Source: Paludibacteraceae bacterium
Lineage (GTDB): Bacteria > Bacteroidota > Bacteroidia > Bacteroidales > Paludibacteraceae
Direction of reading: 5' to 3'
Assembly: GCA_017558065.1 (NCBI GenBank)
Contig: JAFYWK010000034.1
Coordinates: 1 to 57,449, forward strand
Length of the DNA: 57,449 nucleotides
Part shown: piece after piece, positions 27,271 through 35,501 of the stretch
How positions within the stretch are numbered: the first letter of the stretch is position 1
Layout of the letters: every line of letters begins with the position of its first letter
Position numbers and translations under genes: made by a program
Notes under the pieces: model-generated
The model's database searches: none
What the model saw: only the letters and a program-made list of their open reading frames with translations
Told to the model about the DNA's origin: nothing

Positions 27271-27349
27271 ACTTTGAACATTTTTTCAATCAACTTTGAA
27301 TATTTTTCAATTATAGATTGAGTATTTTTCTTGTAAACTTTGAACATTT
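27271..27349 (+). repeat. Direct repeats with 22-nt period in the ATPase leader
   Basis: Units starting ACTTTGAACATTTTTT, ACTTTGAATATTTTTC, AGATTGAGTATTTTTC and ACTTTGAACATTT begin at 27271, 27293, 27315 and 27337, exactly 22 bases apart. The last unit runs into the start codon. They fill the transcribed leader; repressor binding or RNA-level control are both possible. Confidence 0.85.
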
Positions 27350-28540
27350 ATGATTACAAGGCACCAATTATCTATCCTCAAAAAACGCATGGAAGAACCA
27401 AGACGGTTTATCCAAGTATTAGCAGGTCCACGACAGGTTGGCAAGACTACACTTGTACGGCAATTTGTGCAGCAGACGGATACACCAGTGCTTAGTGTAT
27501 CGGCGGATTTGGTTGATCCAACCAATAAGGAGTGGATTATTCTTCAATGGGAAATAGTGCGTTCAAAAATGCGTATCCAACAACTAACGGAATATATCCT
27601 CATCATTGATGAGATACAGCGTATTAATGATTGGAGTGCAGCAGTCAAACGAGAATGGGATGCTGATACGCAACAAGGTATCAATATTAAGGTTATCTTG
27701 TTAGGTAGTAGTCGCTTGTTGCTTAAAGATGGTCTTACGGAAAGTCTTTTTGGGCGATTTGAATTGATTCGCATGACACACTGGACCTTTGCGGAAATGC
27801 GCGAAGCATTTGATTTTTCTTTGGATGAATATATCTATTTTGGTGGCTATCCAGGCGGGGCAACGCTTCGAAGCGATGAAAACCGCTGGTTAGACTATAT
27901 GCAACATGCCATTATCGAACCTGGCATAGAGAAAGATGTATTAATGACCAAACGAATTCTCAAACCCGCTTTGATGCGACAACTATTTGAGATAGGTTGT
28001 TCGTATAGTTCCGAAGAGTTATCTTTTACCAAAGTGCTTGGTCAGTTGCAAGATGCAGGCAATGTGACAACTCTTTCCAACTACCTTTATACTTTATCCG
28101 AAGCCAATCTGTTGGGTGGACTTCAGAAATATGCCAAAGACAAGGCGCGTCGTTATCAGTCTTCGCCTAAGTTCATGGTTTACAATACTGCTTTGCTGAG
28201 TGCTTTGCATGGCAAGGGTTTCGATGTAGAGCGCGAATCACCAGAGCGTTGGGGAAGATGGGTTGAGTCTGCTGTAGGAGCATATTTGCTCAATCAAGCA
28301 GAAATATATGGATACAATGTCTATTATTGGCGAGAAAATAATGATGAAGTAGATTTTGTTCTTGAGAATCGTAACAAAGAATTATTAGCCATCGAAGTAA
28401 AGAGCGGTCATAGAATAGACAACGCGGGAGTACATGTTTTTGAGCAAAAGTTCCATCCCATACACACGTTCATTGTTGGATCTAATGCTTTCACAACAGA
28501 GGAGTTTTTATCTATCCCTCTTAATCAACTTTGGAAATAA
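27350..28540 (+). CDS. AAA ATPase with DUF4143 and nuclease-like C-terminus
   Basis: A 396-aa ATPase of the AAA_14/DUF4143 group. Walker A GPRQVGKTT is at residues 26-34 and Walker B ILIIDEIQR near 85, with a sensor LLGSSRLL near 125. The C-terminal domain has EVDFVL and LLAIEVKSGH, the D...E-x-K pattern of PD-(D/E)XK nuclease folds. Such proteins are abundant accessory genes in Bacteroidota and archaea; their role is not established, with defence, DNA transactions and toxin-like functions all proposed. It sits between two copies of the leuS 3' end, and its own leader repeats suggest autoregulation. Right after its stop the second leuS tail begins. Confidence 0.8.
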   Translation: MITRHQLSILKKRMEEPRRFIQVLAGPRQVGKTTLVRQFVQQTDTPVLSVSADLVDPTNKEWIILQWEIVRSKMRIQQLTEYILIIDEIQRINDWSAAVKREWDADTQQGINIKVILLGSSRLLLKDGLTESLFGRFELIRMTHWTFAEMREAFDFSLDEYIYFGGYPGGATLRSDENRWLDYMQHAIIEPGIEKDVLMTKRILKPALMRQLFEIGCSYSSEELSFTKVLGQLQDAGNVTTLSNYLYTLSEANLLGGLQKYAKDKARRYQSSPKFMVYNTALLSALHGKGFDVERESPERWGRWVESAVGAYLLNQAEIYGYNVYYWRENNDEVDFVLENRNKELLAIEVKSGHRIDNAGVHVFEQKFHPIHTFIVGSNAFTTEEFLSIPLNQLWK

Positions 28541-28635
28541 CATCGTAGTCCCTGGCCGCATCGTGAACATCGTAATGTAAGGTTACACCTTATATTTAAT
28601 ATAGAAAATGCACTCCAATCGGAGTGCATTTTTAC
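28541..28635 (+). repeat. leuS 3' end plus terminator, orphan copy 2
   Basis: It begins at the base after the ATPase stop. Read in frame it encodes IVVPGRIVNIVM then TAA, against [12 protein letters not shown] in leuS, with several silent changes and the same post-stop GTAAGGTTACACCTTA. Confidence 0.85.
28605..28635 (+). terminator. Terminator after the AAA ATPase gene (leuS-like)
   Basis: GCACTCC (28610-28616) pairs with GGAGTGC (28621-28627). The stem is identical to the leuS terminator; the loop differs (AATC). Confidence 0.85.
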
Positions 28636-28650
28636 TTTGTAATATTAATG

Positions 28651-29589
28651 CTAGTATATTCTATTAGCATATTTTTGAAAAATAGCTTCTATTTCTGTTG
28701 TAGATGATGCATTTGCTAATTCCATTTCTATCTCTTCTTTAGTGAAAAAAGTTTTGCCCTTTACAACATTTTCAAGAACATCACATCCTTGTTCTATTAA
28801 TAACCAATCCTTGTGTTTGTCAGAACGCATATATGGGTTTGCGAAGGAGCGGAAAGATTGATATATCGTTGATTCCAATAAATTCTTTCTTTTGTACAGA
28901 AATTGAATAGATTGAATCTTATTGATTATGCGTGTGGTATACAAATCTGAAACAATTTTATTTTCAAGAGCATGTTCTTTTTCTTCTAAAAAATTTTCGA
29001 AGGAACGCATTAGTTCTTTTTTGAAATACACACCACTCGTCAAGATATGCTCTCCGAATTCAATATTGGCAAGCAACTCTTTACGTCCTGCTTCATACTC
29101 ACTACTGATAATGATTGCACTAGTCATGGCATCAGTAAATAATCCAGCAAGTACTGCTGTAGCTACACTAGACTTATGTTTTTTGATTGTTGCTTTACAC
29201 AAATATTCATTTCCATATGAGCAAAATAATAGGGAATTATGTTTATACAAACATACTTTTTGACCATTAGGATTTGTTACATAAATAAAATTGCTATTTT
29301 CTGCTTTGCTAAACCAATCTTCAAGTATTTTTTTAGAGCGTTTTACTTCCTCTATATCCTTACCCAAATAAATTAAAACGCAATAATTATTGCCTATTAA
29401 ATTGTACGAAGCGCAATCGTAATCCCAAGCGGAATAATAGTATCCATCCTCAACCCAATATATGGATGATGATTTCTTTTCGTATTTACGCATGCTCTCT
29501 GCTTTTCCATATTCTTCAATCTGTATTTGAGCAAAACCGCTTTGATTACAAATCAGCAAAACTACAATGATATAAAAGAATCGTTTCAT
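28651..29589 (-). CDS. Exported protein of unknown function
   Basis: A 312-aa protein with a clear signal peptide (MKRFFYIIVVLLICNQSGFA). ATG 29589 is chosen for this reason over the longer frame from 29643. A possible membrane or amphipathic segment follows near residue 155 (SSVATAVLAGLFTDAMTSAI), then a long helical C-terminal half with repeated Glu/Lys (LEEKEHALENKIVSDLY). I do not recognise it. It is A/T-rich and next to the ATPase cassette, so it may also be accessory. Confidence 0.6.
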   Translation of the reverse strand: MKRFFYIIVVLLICNQSGFAQIQIEEYGKAESMRKYEKKSSSIYWVEDGYYYSAWDYDCASYNLIGNNYCVLIYLGKDIEEVKRSKKILEDWFSKAENSNFIYVTNPNGQKVCLYKHNSLLFCSYGNEYLCKATIKKHKSSVATAVLAGLFTDAMTSAIIISSEYEAGRKELLANIEFGEHILTSGVYFKKELMRSFENFLEEKEHALENKIVSDLYTTRIINKIQSIQFLYKRKNLLESTIYQSFRSFANPYMRSDKHKDWLLIEQGCDVLENVVKGKTFFTKEEIEMELANASSTTEIEAIFQKYANRIY

Positions 29590-29752
29590 AATATTTTGAT
29601 TTATTCGGAGTTCCTTTTTTGTGGTAGGAAGTTCTTTCCTCATGGCAAGCGCAATGTTGGAGCGCGCAGAAGTTGTTTATGTTGTCTTCCAAAATAAAAA
29701 TAAATCGTCTTCTAACCTAAAAACAATCCGATTTGTTTTCCTTTTCCGACTG

Positions 29753-29783
29753 CAAAATTACAATATTTTTTTCAATTGAGCAA
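29753..29783 (-). promoter_or_regulatory. Promoter of the 28651 gene
   Basis: Minus-strand TTG (CAA at 29781-29783) and TAATTTTG (CAAAATTA at 29753-29760), 20-base spacer; leader about 155 bases. Confidence 0.75.
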
Positions 29784-29811
29784 GGAAATGCTTATTTTTT
29801 CATGCGGAAAA

Positions 29812-29842
29812 TTGTGTATGTCGGAGAAAAGATGTAACTTTG
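29812..29842 (+). promoter_or_regulatory. Promoter of the YqiA-like gene
   Basis: TTG at 29812-29814 and TAACTTTG at 29835-29842, 20-base spacer. Confidence 0.8.
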
Positions 29843-29870
29843 CAGCCAATATTAAGGCAAACAATCAATC

Positions 29871-30428
29871 ATGGCAAAAGCAGTTTATATTCACGGTTTT
29901 GCAGGGTCCATACACTCTGACACTATCACCAATTTCCGCAAATACTATCCCGAACTGGAGTGGTGTCCGCTGGAAGTTAACCACATTGTGGACGAGTCCG
30001 TCCAGAAAATAAATGATTTTATCAAGGCGAATGCGGATGTTCAGTATTTGATAGGTAGCTCGCTGGGCGGATTCTACGTCCTTTGTGCCGACTTCGCAGG
30101 CAGAAAGATTGTCATTAATCCCGTCCTCAACCCTATGTCCTCTCTCAAGAAAGCCGTAGGCATTAACAAGTACCGCGGTCGCCGCGAGAATGGCGAGACA
30201 GAGTTCAAACTCACCATGCAAGACCTCTTCCGTTTCAAGGCCTTCAAACCTAAAGATACCCCGAATACCATCTGCCACTACACGCCCCACGATCCCAACC
30301 TTGGCGAGGATATCAAACGCGAATACCAGAAGTTCTTTGCTCATGCAGAGATGACGGCTCATTTGCGTTCACACTTCACCGATGAACACTACATTAAACA
30401 CAAACTTTGCGATGCAATGTCCTGCTGA
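29871..30428 (+). CDS. YqiA/YcfP-like alpha/beta esterase
   Basis: A 185-aa alpha/beta hydrolase of the small YqiA/UPF0227 group. The N-terminal strand and oxyanion region YIHGFAGS is followed by the nucleophile elbow GSSLGG (Ser near residue 64); a late Asp and HFTDEHY supply the rest of the triad. It is cytoplasmic and stands alone behind its own promoter. The substrate is unknown. Confidence 0.8.
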   Translation: MAKAVYIHGFAGSIHSDTITNFRKYYPELEWCPLEVNHIVDESVQKINDFIKANADVQYLIGSSLGGFYVLCADFAGRKIVINPVLNPMSSLKKAVGINKYRGRRENGETEFKLTMQDLFRFKAFKPKDTPNTICHYTPHDPNLGEDIKREYQKFFAHAEMTAHLRSHFTDEHYIKHKLCDAMSC

Positions 30429-30764
30429 TTTGGTGGCGGGCAGGTGTCACAGTGTCACGGTGTAACGGCTGTTCTCTATATCTTTACGTGCGCGCGGGTG
30501 GGTATATAAGAAATAGCTGTTACATTGTTACACCATCCTTAGTTAGTAGTGCTTTATTGGCATTGGTTTTATTTGTATCTCGCTGATATACAATTTATCC
30601 TCGTACTCGAGCATTGCAACTGCCGCGTGTAACAACTCTCAAAAAAAGTATCATGAGGGTGTGCTTAATTATGGGTTAACTGTAGGTTAACTACTCGGTA
30701 ACTACTCGGTAACTACCCGAGTGTTGGAACAATATTCATCTAACCTTTAACCATTAGTTAAAAC
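30429..30764. repeat. Gene-free region with word repeats
   Basis: No gene is seen in 336 bases. Words include GTGTCACAGTGTCACGGTGTAAC near 30446 (given here only as its pattern of GTGTCAC units), a partner TGTTACATTGTTACACC near 30518, and three copies of CTCGGTAACTA near 30693-30717, the last closing a CTCGG/CCGAG hairpin. Confidence 0.5.
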
Positions 30765-30800
30765 AAAAAAAAGAGCAGAAGCCAATGACTTCTGCTCTTT
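30765..30800 (-). terminator. tRNA-Lys terminator
   Basis: GAGCAGAAG and CTTCTGCTC (30773-30781 and 30789-30797) pair, followed on the minus strand by a long T-run. Confidence 0.85.
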
Positions 30801-30876
30801 TGGTGATTCAGCTGGGGCTCGAACCCAGGACCCCATCCTTAAAAGGGATGTGCTCTACCTGCTGAGCTACTGAATC
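30801..30876 (-). tRNA. tRNA-Lys (anticodon TTT)
   Basis: A 76-base cloverleaf on the minus strand: acceptor GATTCAG/CTGAATC, D arm GCTC/GAGC, anticodon arm CATCC-CTTTTAA-GGATG with anticodon TTT, T arm CTGGG-TTCGAGC-CCCAG, discriminator A and an encoded CCA. Confidence 0.97.
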
Positions 30877-30912
30877 CCGCGTATAACGCATACTTCCTTA
30901 CGAAAGCGGGTG

Positions 30913-30943
30913 CAAAAGTACTGCTTTTTTTTGACATGACCAA
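30913..30943 (-). promoter_or_regulatory. tRNA-Lys promoter
   Basis: Minus-strand TTG (CAA at 30941-30943) and TACTTTTG (CAAAAGTA at 30913-30920), 20-base spacer. Confidence 0.8.
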
Positions 30944-30981
30944 ATATTTCGACAAAAAAATGCAAAAATAAGTGTTTTTTA

Positions 30982-31012
30982 TTGCTTATCCCAAAATATT
31001 TGCGTAACTTTG
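30982..31012 (+). promoter_or_regulatory. ispG promoter
   Basis: TTG at 30982-30984 and TAACTTTG at 31005-31012, 20-base spacer. Confidence 0.8.
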
Positions 31013-31030
31013 CACCAAATTCGGGCTTTT

Positions 31031-32446
31031 ATGGACATTCAACTCACATACCACCGTCGTCATACGACAACGACCAAAGTCGGTAATCTGGAAATTGGTA
31101 GCGAACATCCTGTTCGTATTCAAACGATGGCGAATACTTCGACAAACGATATCGAAGGCAGCGTGGCACAAGCCAAACGTTGCATCGCCGCTGGCACCGA
31201 ACTCCTACGCTTCACCACGCAAGGCATGCGCGAAGTGGAATCGCTGGCGCAGATACGAGAGGCGTTGTGTGGATTGGTTCAGAGTGGTTCGGAGTTGTGT
31301 AGAGTGGTTCCGTTGGTGGCGGATGTTCACTTTCAGTCGGATGTGGCAGATGCTGCGGCGAAAGTGGTGGAGAAAGTGCGCATCAATCCAGGTAACTATA
31401 TCGATCCTGCGCGCAAGTTCAAGCAGATTGATTACACAGACGATGAATATCAAACGGAACTGGAGCGTCTGCGTGCGCGATTCGTGCAGTTGCTGAATAT
31501 CTGCAAGGAGCACAAGACAGCATTGCGCATTGGCGTTAATCACGGCAGTCTGAGCGACCGTATCATGTCGCGCTACGGCGATACGCCCGAAGGCATGGTG
31601 GAGAGCTGTATGGAATTTTTGCGTGTGGCGGTGGCAGAAGATTTCAAGGATATTGTTCTTTCTATTAAAGCCAGCAACACCCGCGTGATGGTGACAACCG
31701 TTCGCCTGTTGGTATGGCAGATGGCGGAAGAGGGTATGGCGTTCCCATTGCATTTGGGTGTGACGGAAGCAGGTGAAGGCGAAGATGGACGCGTGAAATC
31801 TGCTGTGGGCATAGGTGCCCTGCTGGCAGATGGCATAGGCGACACTATTCGTGTGAGTCTGAGCGAAGCGCCAGAAAAAGAGTTGCCCGTAGCCAAAGCA
31901 TTGGTGGATTATTTTGCTGATAGCCAAAGCGTTCGCTATGCGGCTACCACCCAAGTCAAGATTGAAGATAAAACAGTGTGTTTCTCCAACGCAGATACCG
32001 ATTGGCAGCAGTTTCAACTGCATGCAGCAGCAGAATGTGGTCGCCTGTTGTGGGATTACAATTGCACCGAATTGGTGCTCAATAATGACCATTTTGCAGC
32101 CGAAGACCTCGTTCGCCTTAGCAAAGATATTCTTCAAGCTGCGCGCGTGCGTATGTATAAAACGGAGTATATATCCTGCCCTGGTTGCGGTCGCACCTTA
32201 TTTGATTTGGAACAAACCATTGTCCAAGTGAAAGCCGCCACTGCCCACTTGCAGGGCTTAAAGATTGGCATCATGGGCTGTGTTGTGAATGGTCCGGGCG
32301 AGATGGCGGACGCCGATTATGGCTATGTGGGCGCAGGGCGTGGCAAAGTGAGTTTGTACAAAGGCAAAGAATGTGTGCTGAAAAATATCCCACAAGAAGA
32401 GGCGGTGGCACAGCTGCTGGCACTCATAGAGGCGGATAAGCAATAG
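31031..32446 (+). CDS. ispG: IspG (GcpE), MEP-pathway iron-sulfur enzyme
   Basis: A 471-aa 4-hydroxy-3-methylbut-2-enyl diphosphate synthase. The TIM-barrel part (VRIQTMANTSTNDIEG, PLVADVHF, KVRINPGNY, RIGVNHGSLSDR) is followed by the [4Fe-4S] domain with SCPGCGRTLFDL and IMGCVVNGPGEM. It makes HMBPP for isoprenoids. ATG 31031 fits the promoter; 31010 would precede the transcript start. Most Bacteroidota IspG proteins, as I recall, exceed 600 aa because of a large middle domain; here only about 100 residues lie between barrel and cluster domain. Codons near 31264-31310 add LVQSGSELCRV-like residues made of GTTGTGTAGAG words before PLVADVHF. Confidence 0.92.
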   Translation: MDIQLTYHRRHTTTTKVGNLEIGSEHPVRIQTMANTSTNDIEGSVAQAKRCIAAGTELLRFTTQGMREVESLAQIREALCGLVQSGSELCRVVPLVADVHFQSDVADAAAKVVEKVRINPGNYIDPARKFKQIDYTDDEYQTELERLRARFVQLLNICKEHKTALRIGVNHGSLSDRIMSRYGDTPEGMVESCMEFLRVAVAEDFKDIVLSIKASNTRVMVTTVRLLVWQMAEEGMAFPLHLGVTEAGEGEDGRVKSAVGIGALLADGIGDTIRVSLSEAPEKELPVAKALVDYFADSQSVRYAATTQVKIEDKTVCFSNADTDWQQFQLHAAAECGRLLWDYNCTELVLNNDHFAAEDLVRLSKDILQAARVRMYKTEYISCPGCGRTLFDLEQTIVQVKAATAHLQGLKIGIMGCVVNGPGEMADADYGYVGAGRGKVSLYKGKECVLKNIPQEEAVAQLLALIEADKQ

Positions 32447-32450
32447 ATAT

Positions 32451-32481
32451 TTGCGTATGTGAAAAAAAAGTAGTACCTTTG
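32451..32481 (+). promoter_or_regulatory. Promoter of the GldA-type ATPase gene
   Basis: TTG at 32451-32453 and TACCTTTG at 32474-32481, 20-base spacer, starting 4 bases after the ispG stop. Confidence 0.75.
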
Positions 32482-32491
32482 TAGGCGAATT

Positions 32492-33184
32492 ATGGCAATC
32501 AACATATCTCACTTGAATAAGCATATCGGCAAACAACATGTGCTGAAAGACATATGCCTTTCCATCGGCGATGGCGAGGTGGTTGGATTGCTGGGTCCTA
32601 ATGGCGCAGGCAAATCGACCTTGATGAAGATTCTGGTGGGTGTGTGGGAGCCAACCTCGACCCTCCCTAAAGGGCAGGAGATGGTTTTGCAGGTGCCTAA
32701 AAACATCGGCTTCCTACCTGAGCAAAATCCGCTGTATGAAGATATGTATGTGCGTGAGTATCTGCGGTTTTTTGTGGGGTTGAGGAGCAAGGAACAAGGA
32801 GCTAAGAATAAGGACCAATTAGTAGAGCACTTGATAGCGCGTGTGGGACTAACTGCGGAAGCCAATAAGCGAGTGGGGCAGTTGAGCAAGGGATATAAGC
32901 AGCGCGTGGGTTTGGCACAAGCGATAATTGGTGATCCTGAACTGTTGATTTTGGACGAGCCAACAACAGGTCTTGACCCGAATCAGTTGGAGGATATTCG
33001 TGCGTTGATTCGTGAAATGGGCAAGGATAGAACGGTGATATTGTCCACTCATATATTGCAAGAGGTGAAGCAGATGTGTAGTCGAGTGATAATCATTGAC
33101 CATGGCGAAATAAAAGTGGATAAACCTATAAGCGAAATAGAAGATTTGGAAGAAACCTTCAAACAAGCGACGAAAAATGAATGA
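32492..33184 (+). CDS. GldA-type ABC transporter ATPase, compact form
   Basis: A 230-aa ABC ATPase with Walker [10 protein letters not shown], signature LSKGYKQRV and Walker [34 protein letters not shown] closely follows GldA-type proteins. It is shorter than usual: the loop after GVWEPTS is replaced by a short stretch LPKGQEM coded by a CCCT...AGGG palindromic word, and the C-terminal domain is missing. Another insert, [12 protein letters not shown], is read from words shared with the lipoprotein gene at 1669. No GldF/GldG-like permease is next to it. It overlaps ruvB by 8 bases. Confidence 0.75.
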   Translation: MAINISHLNKHIGKQHVLKDICLSIGDGEVVGLLGPNGAGKSTLMKILVGVWEPTSTLPKGQEMVLQVPKNIGFLPEQNPLYEDMYVREYLRFFVGLRSKEQGAKNKDQLVEHLIARVGLTAEANKRVGQLSKGYKQRVGLAQAIIGDPELLILDEPTTGLDPNQLEDIRALIREMGKDRTVILSTHILQEVKQMCSRVIIIDHGEIKVDKPISEIEDLEETFKQATKNE

Positions 33185-34196
33185 TAATTTTGATATAAGG
33201 GGACAGATGACGGAAAAGGAGCAAGACAATGCTTTGCGTCCGTTGCGTTTTGATGATTTTGCGGGACAGTCGAAGATTGTCAGTAACTTGCGCATTTTCG
33301 TGGAGGCGGCTCGCATGCGTGGCGAGAGTTTGGACCATGTGCTGCTGTTTGGCCCTCCAGGATTGGGTAAAACCACACTGAGCAATATCATTGCCAATGA
33401 ACTGGGCGTGGGATTCAAGGTGACTTCGGGTCCTGTGTTGGATAAGCCAGGCGATTTAGCGGGATTGCTGACTTCGTTGGAGGATAACGATGTGCTGTTC
33501 ATTGATGAGATTCACCGTCTTTCGCCAATCGTGGAGGAGTATCTCTATTCTGCGATGGAGGACTATCGCATTGATATCATGATAGATAAGGGTCCTTCGG
33601 CGCGCACGATTCAGATTGATTTGAATAAGTTTACTTTGATCGGTGCTACTACCCGTAGTGGCTTGCTGACCAGTCCATTGCGTGCGCGTTTTGGTATCAA
33701 TTGCCACTTGGAATACTATGATGCACATGTATTGGCAGGCATCGTGGAGCGTAGTGCGCGTTTGCTGGGTATTCATATTGACAGCAAAGCCGCTGCGGAG
33801 ATTTCGCGTCGCAGTCGTGGTACCCCTCGTATTGCTAACGCCTTGCTTCGCCGTGTGCGTGACTTTGCACAAGTGAAGGGAAATGGAGCGATTGATTTGG
33901 AGATTGCGCGCTATGCGTTGGAGGCATTGAATATTGACACCTTTGGTTTGGACGAGATTGATAATAAGTTGCTTAGCACGATTATTGATAAGTTTAAGGG
34001 AGGTCCTGTGGGCTTGAATACCATTGCCACCGCCATGGGAGAGGATGCGGGTACGATAGAGGATGTCTATGAGCCATACCTCATCAAAGAGGGCTTCATC
34101 AAACGCACTCCTCGTGGCCGTGAGGCGACTGAGTTGGCGTACAAACACCTTGGCAAGACGCCGCTCATCAATGGTCAAATCACATTGGAGTTCTGA
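33177..34196 (+). CDS. ruvB: Holliday junction helicase RuvB
   Basis: A 339-aa AAA+ motor. Walker [10 protein letters not shown] is near residue 61, Walker B LFIDEIHR near 110, sensor GATTRSG near 160 and arginine finger SPLRARFG near 168. The C-terminal winged helix ends with GRVAT-like [15 protein letters not shown]. It drives branch migration with RuvA, which is not here. ATG 33177 overlaps the end of the ABC gene by 8 bases. Confidence 0.96.
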   Translation: MNDNFDIRGQMTEKEQDNALRPLRFDDFAGQSKIVSNLRIFVEAARMRGESLDHVLLFGPPGLGKTTLSNIIANELGVGFKVTSGPVLDKPGDLAGLLTSLEDNDVLFIDEIHRLSPIVEEYLYSAMEDYRIDIMIDKGPSARTIQIDLNKFTLIGATTRSGLLTSPLRARFGINCHLEYYDAHVLAGIVERSARLLGIHIDSKAAAEISRRSRGTPRIANALLRRVRDFAQVKGNGAIDLEIARYALEALNIDTFGLDEIDNKLLSTIIDKFKGGPVGLNTIATAMGEDAGTIEDVYEPYLIKEGFIKRTPRGREATELAYKHLGKTPLINGQITLEF

Positions 34197-34197
34197 T

Positions 34198-34971
34198 ATG
34201 AAGCAATATAAAGCCGTCTTTATTGACTGGGATGATACGATAGGGGATTTTCTTGGGGCAGCAAAACTGGCGCTCCAGGATATGTATGAGAAATATAATC
34301 TCAGCGAGTATTTTGCTTCGTTTGAGGAGTTTTTCTTGCTCTATAAACCGCATAATATTGAACTTTGGGACAAATACGGCAAAGACCTTGTGACCAAAGA
34401 ATACCTGAGTTTTGACCGCTTCTTCTTCCCTTTGATGCACGGAAGTAGGGTAGGCGAAAGGTTAAAGGCACCCCAAAAATCAACAGATTTTTCGGGGACC
34501 CCGCAGGTTAAAGGCGAGAGGCAAGAAGTTGCTGCTCTCGCTGAGCAGTTAAGCGAAGATTTCCTGAATATGACCACTGCGCGTTTCTCGTTGCTGCCAG
34601 GAGCAGAGGAACTGGTGCGCTATTTAGCGAAGAAATATCCGCTGACGGTAGTGACCAATGGCTTTGTGGAAGTGCAGTATGAGAAGTTTGACAAGAGCGG
34701 ACTGCGTGACTGCTTTGCACATATCGTGTTGAGTGAGGAAGTGGGTTGTCAGAAGCCCAATCCACGTATTTTCGAGGAGGCACTTCGCATGAATGGCTTG
34801 CAAGCCGAAGAGGTGGTGATGATAGGCGACTCATGGAACTCGGATATAAAAGGTGCTATCAATGCAGGCATTGACCAAATATGGATTCGCCAATCCAAAG
34901 ACCCGCTGCCCGAAGGACAATCCGCTACTTACCTGGTCCAATCCCTCTCCGAAGTGATGGAGATATTATAA
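34198..34971 (+). CDS. HAD phosphatase (YjjG-like) with hairpin insert
   Basis: A 257-aa haloacid dehalogenase-fold phosphatase. Motif I is DWDDT (residues about 11-15), motif II VVTNG near 157, motif III Lys in GCQKPNPRIFEEA near 190 and motif IV GDSWNSDIKGA near 215. YjjG-type enzymes dephosphorylate (often non-canonical) nucleotides. About 34441-34525 add an odd loop (RLKAPQKSTDFSGTPQVKGE) in the cap domain: direct GGTTAAAGGC repeats around a hairpin CCCCAAAAATC/GATTTTTCGGGG. The gene starts one base after the ruvB stop. Confidence 0.82.
   Translation: MKQYKAVFIDWDDTIGDFLGAAKLALQDMYEKYNLSEYFASFEEFFLLYKPHNIELWDKYGKDLVTKEYLSFDRFFFPLMHGSRVGERLKAPQKSTDFSGTPQVKGERQEVAALAEQLSEDFLNMTTARFSLLPGAEELVRYLAKKYPLTVVTNGFVEVQYEKFDKSGLRDCFAHIVLSEEVGCQKPNPRIFEEALRMNGLQAEEVVMIGDSWNSDIKGAINAGIDQIWIRQSKDPLPEGQSATYLVQSLSEVMEIL
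34441..34525 (+). repeat. In-frame hairpin insert in the HAD gene
   Basis: CCCCAAAAATC pairs with GATTTTTCGGGG across a four-base loop, flanked by GGTTAAAGGC direct repeats. The frame is kept. Confidence 0.8.
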
Positions 34972-34988
34972 GTTACCTGAGAAAAACA

Positions 34989-35027
34989 ACTCCCCTGCAA
35001 ATCAGCGAATTGCAGGGGAGTATTTTC
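34989..35027 (+). terminator. Terminator after the HAD gene
   Basis: ACTCCCCTGCAA (34989-35000) pairs perfectly with TTGCAGGGGAGT (35010-35021), then ATTTTC. Confidence 0.9.
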
Positions 35028-35056
35028 TAGGGTTATCTATTTTTATAGATAGAAGG

Positions 35057-35434
35057 TTAGAGGCGAATAGTCGCTTGTTTTGTTTCGCCCTTCTTAATGG
35101 TTACTGCAGTTTGTCCTGTCATAATCTCTGTGCCGTCTTTGAATGTGGCAAAATAAAGCGTTGTTTGGCTATCAATAATTACCAAATCCATATCGCCTAA
35201 TTCAAATGTGGCTATGCCCGAAGCATCTGTAATAACTGTTTTGTTGGCAAATAATGGTTCGCGAATATCCATTGTCCACTTGGTATTGTCAAACATGTAC
35301 ACAGACATACCTGATTGAGGCATATTAGATTTAATAACTTGGACTTCAACTGTGGCTTTACCACCGATTCCCTCACAACTGGTAAATGATAGACCGAAAA
35401 CAACGGTCAATAAGATAAGAAGAATTTTTTTCAT
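35057..35434 (-). CDS. Small lipoprotein with an Ig-like domain
   Basis: A 125-aa lipoprotein. The signal MKKILLILLTVVFGLSF ends in lipobox SFTSC (Cys 20). The rest is beta-strand rich (VEVQVIKSNMPQSGMSVYMF, TDASGIATFELGDMDLVI), the layout of a carboxypeptidase-regulatory or Ig-like fold. It lies 39 bases downstream of the terminator of the structured RNA, so it is read either by read-through or as its regulated gene. Confidence 0.65.
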   Translation of the reverse strand: MKKILLILLTVVFGLSFTSCEGIGGKATVEVQVIKSNMPQSGMSVYMFDNTKWTMDIREPLFANKTVITDASGIATFELGDMDLVIIDSQTTLYFATFKDGTEIMTGQTAVTIKKGETKQATIRL

Positions 35435-35472
35435 TGTTTTGTTGTTTTAAATTAGTTAAACATATATAATAT

Positions 35473-35501
35473 AAAAAAAGCGCGGACTATTTCAGTCTGC
35501 G
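35473..35501 (-). terminator. Terminator of the structured RNA
   Basis: On the minus strand CGCAGACT-GAAAT-AGTCCGCG (one G-U pair) precedes seven T. Confidence 0.85.

Larger units (their letters stand above)
27111..28635 (+). mobile_element. Putative one-gene cassette at the leuS 3' end
   Basis: An ATPase gene and its promoter lie between two copies of the leuS 3' end plus terminator. Elements that insert in the 3' end of an essential gene commonly restore that end and leave the old end on the far side. Here no integrase is present and the copies differ at synonymous sites, so the event is old or was driven by recombination with a foreign leuS. Mobility is inferred. Confidence 0.4.

Noticed and set aside
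27271-27349. A short CRISPR array
   Set aside because: The units are imperfect with a 22-nt period and no separate spacers, and there are no cas genes; it is a tandem leader repeat.
27111-28635. An integrase-driven genomic island
   Set aside because: No recombinase, transposase or att-like tRNA is present; only the leuS tail duplication is seen.
31205-32137. A 310-codon minus-strand frame inside ispG
   Set aside because: It is a shadow frame, rich in His/Cys/Gln, with no family features.
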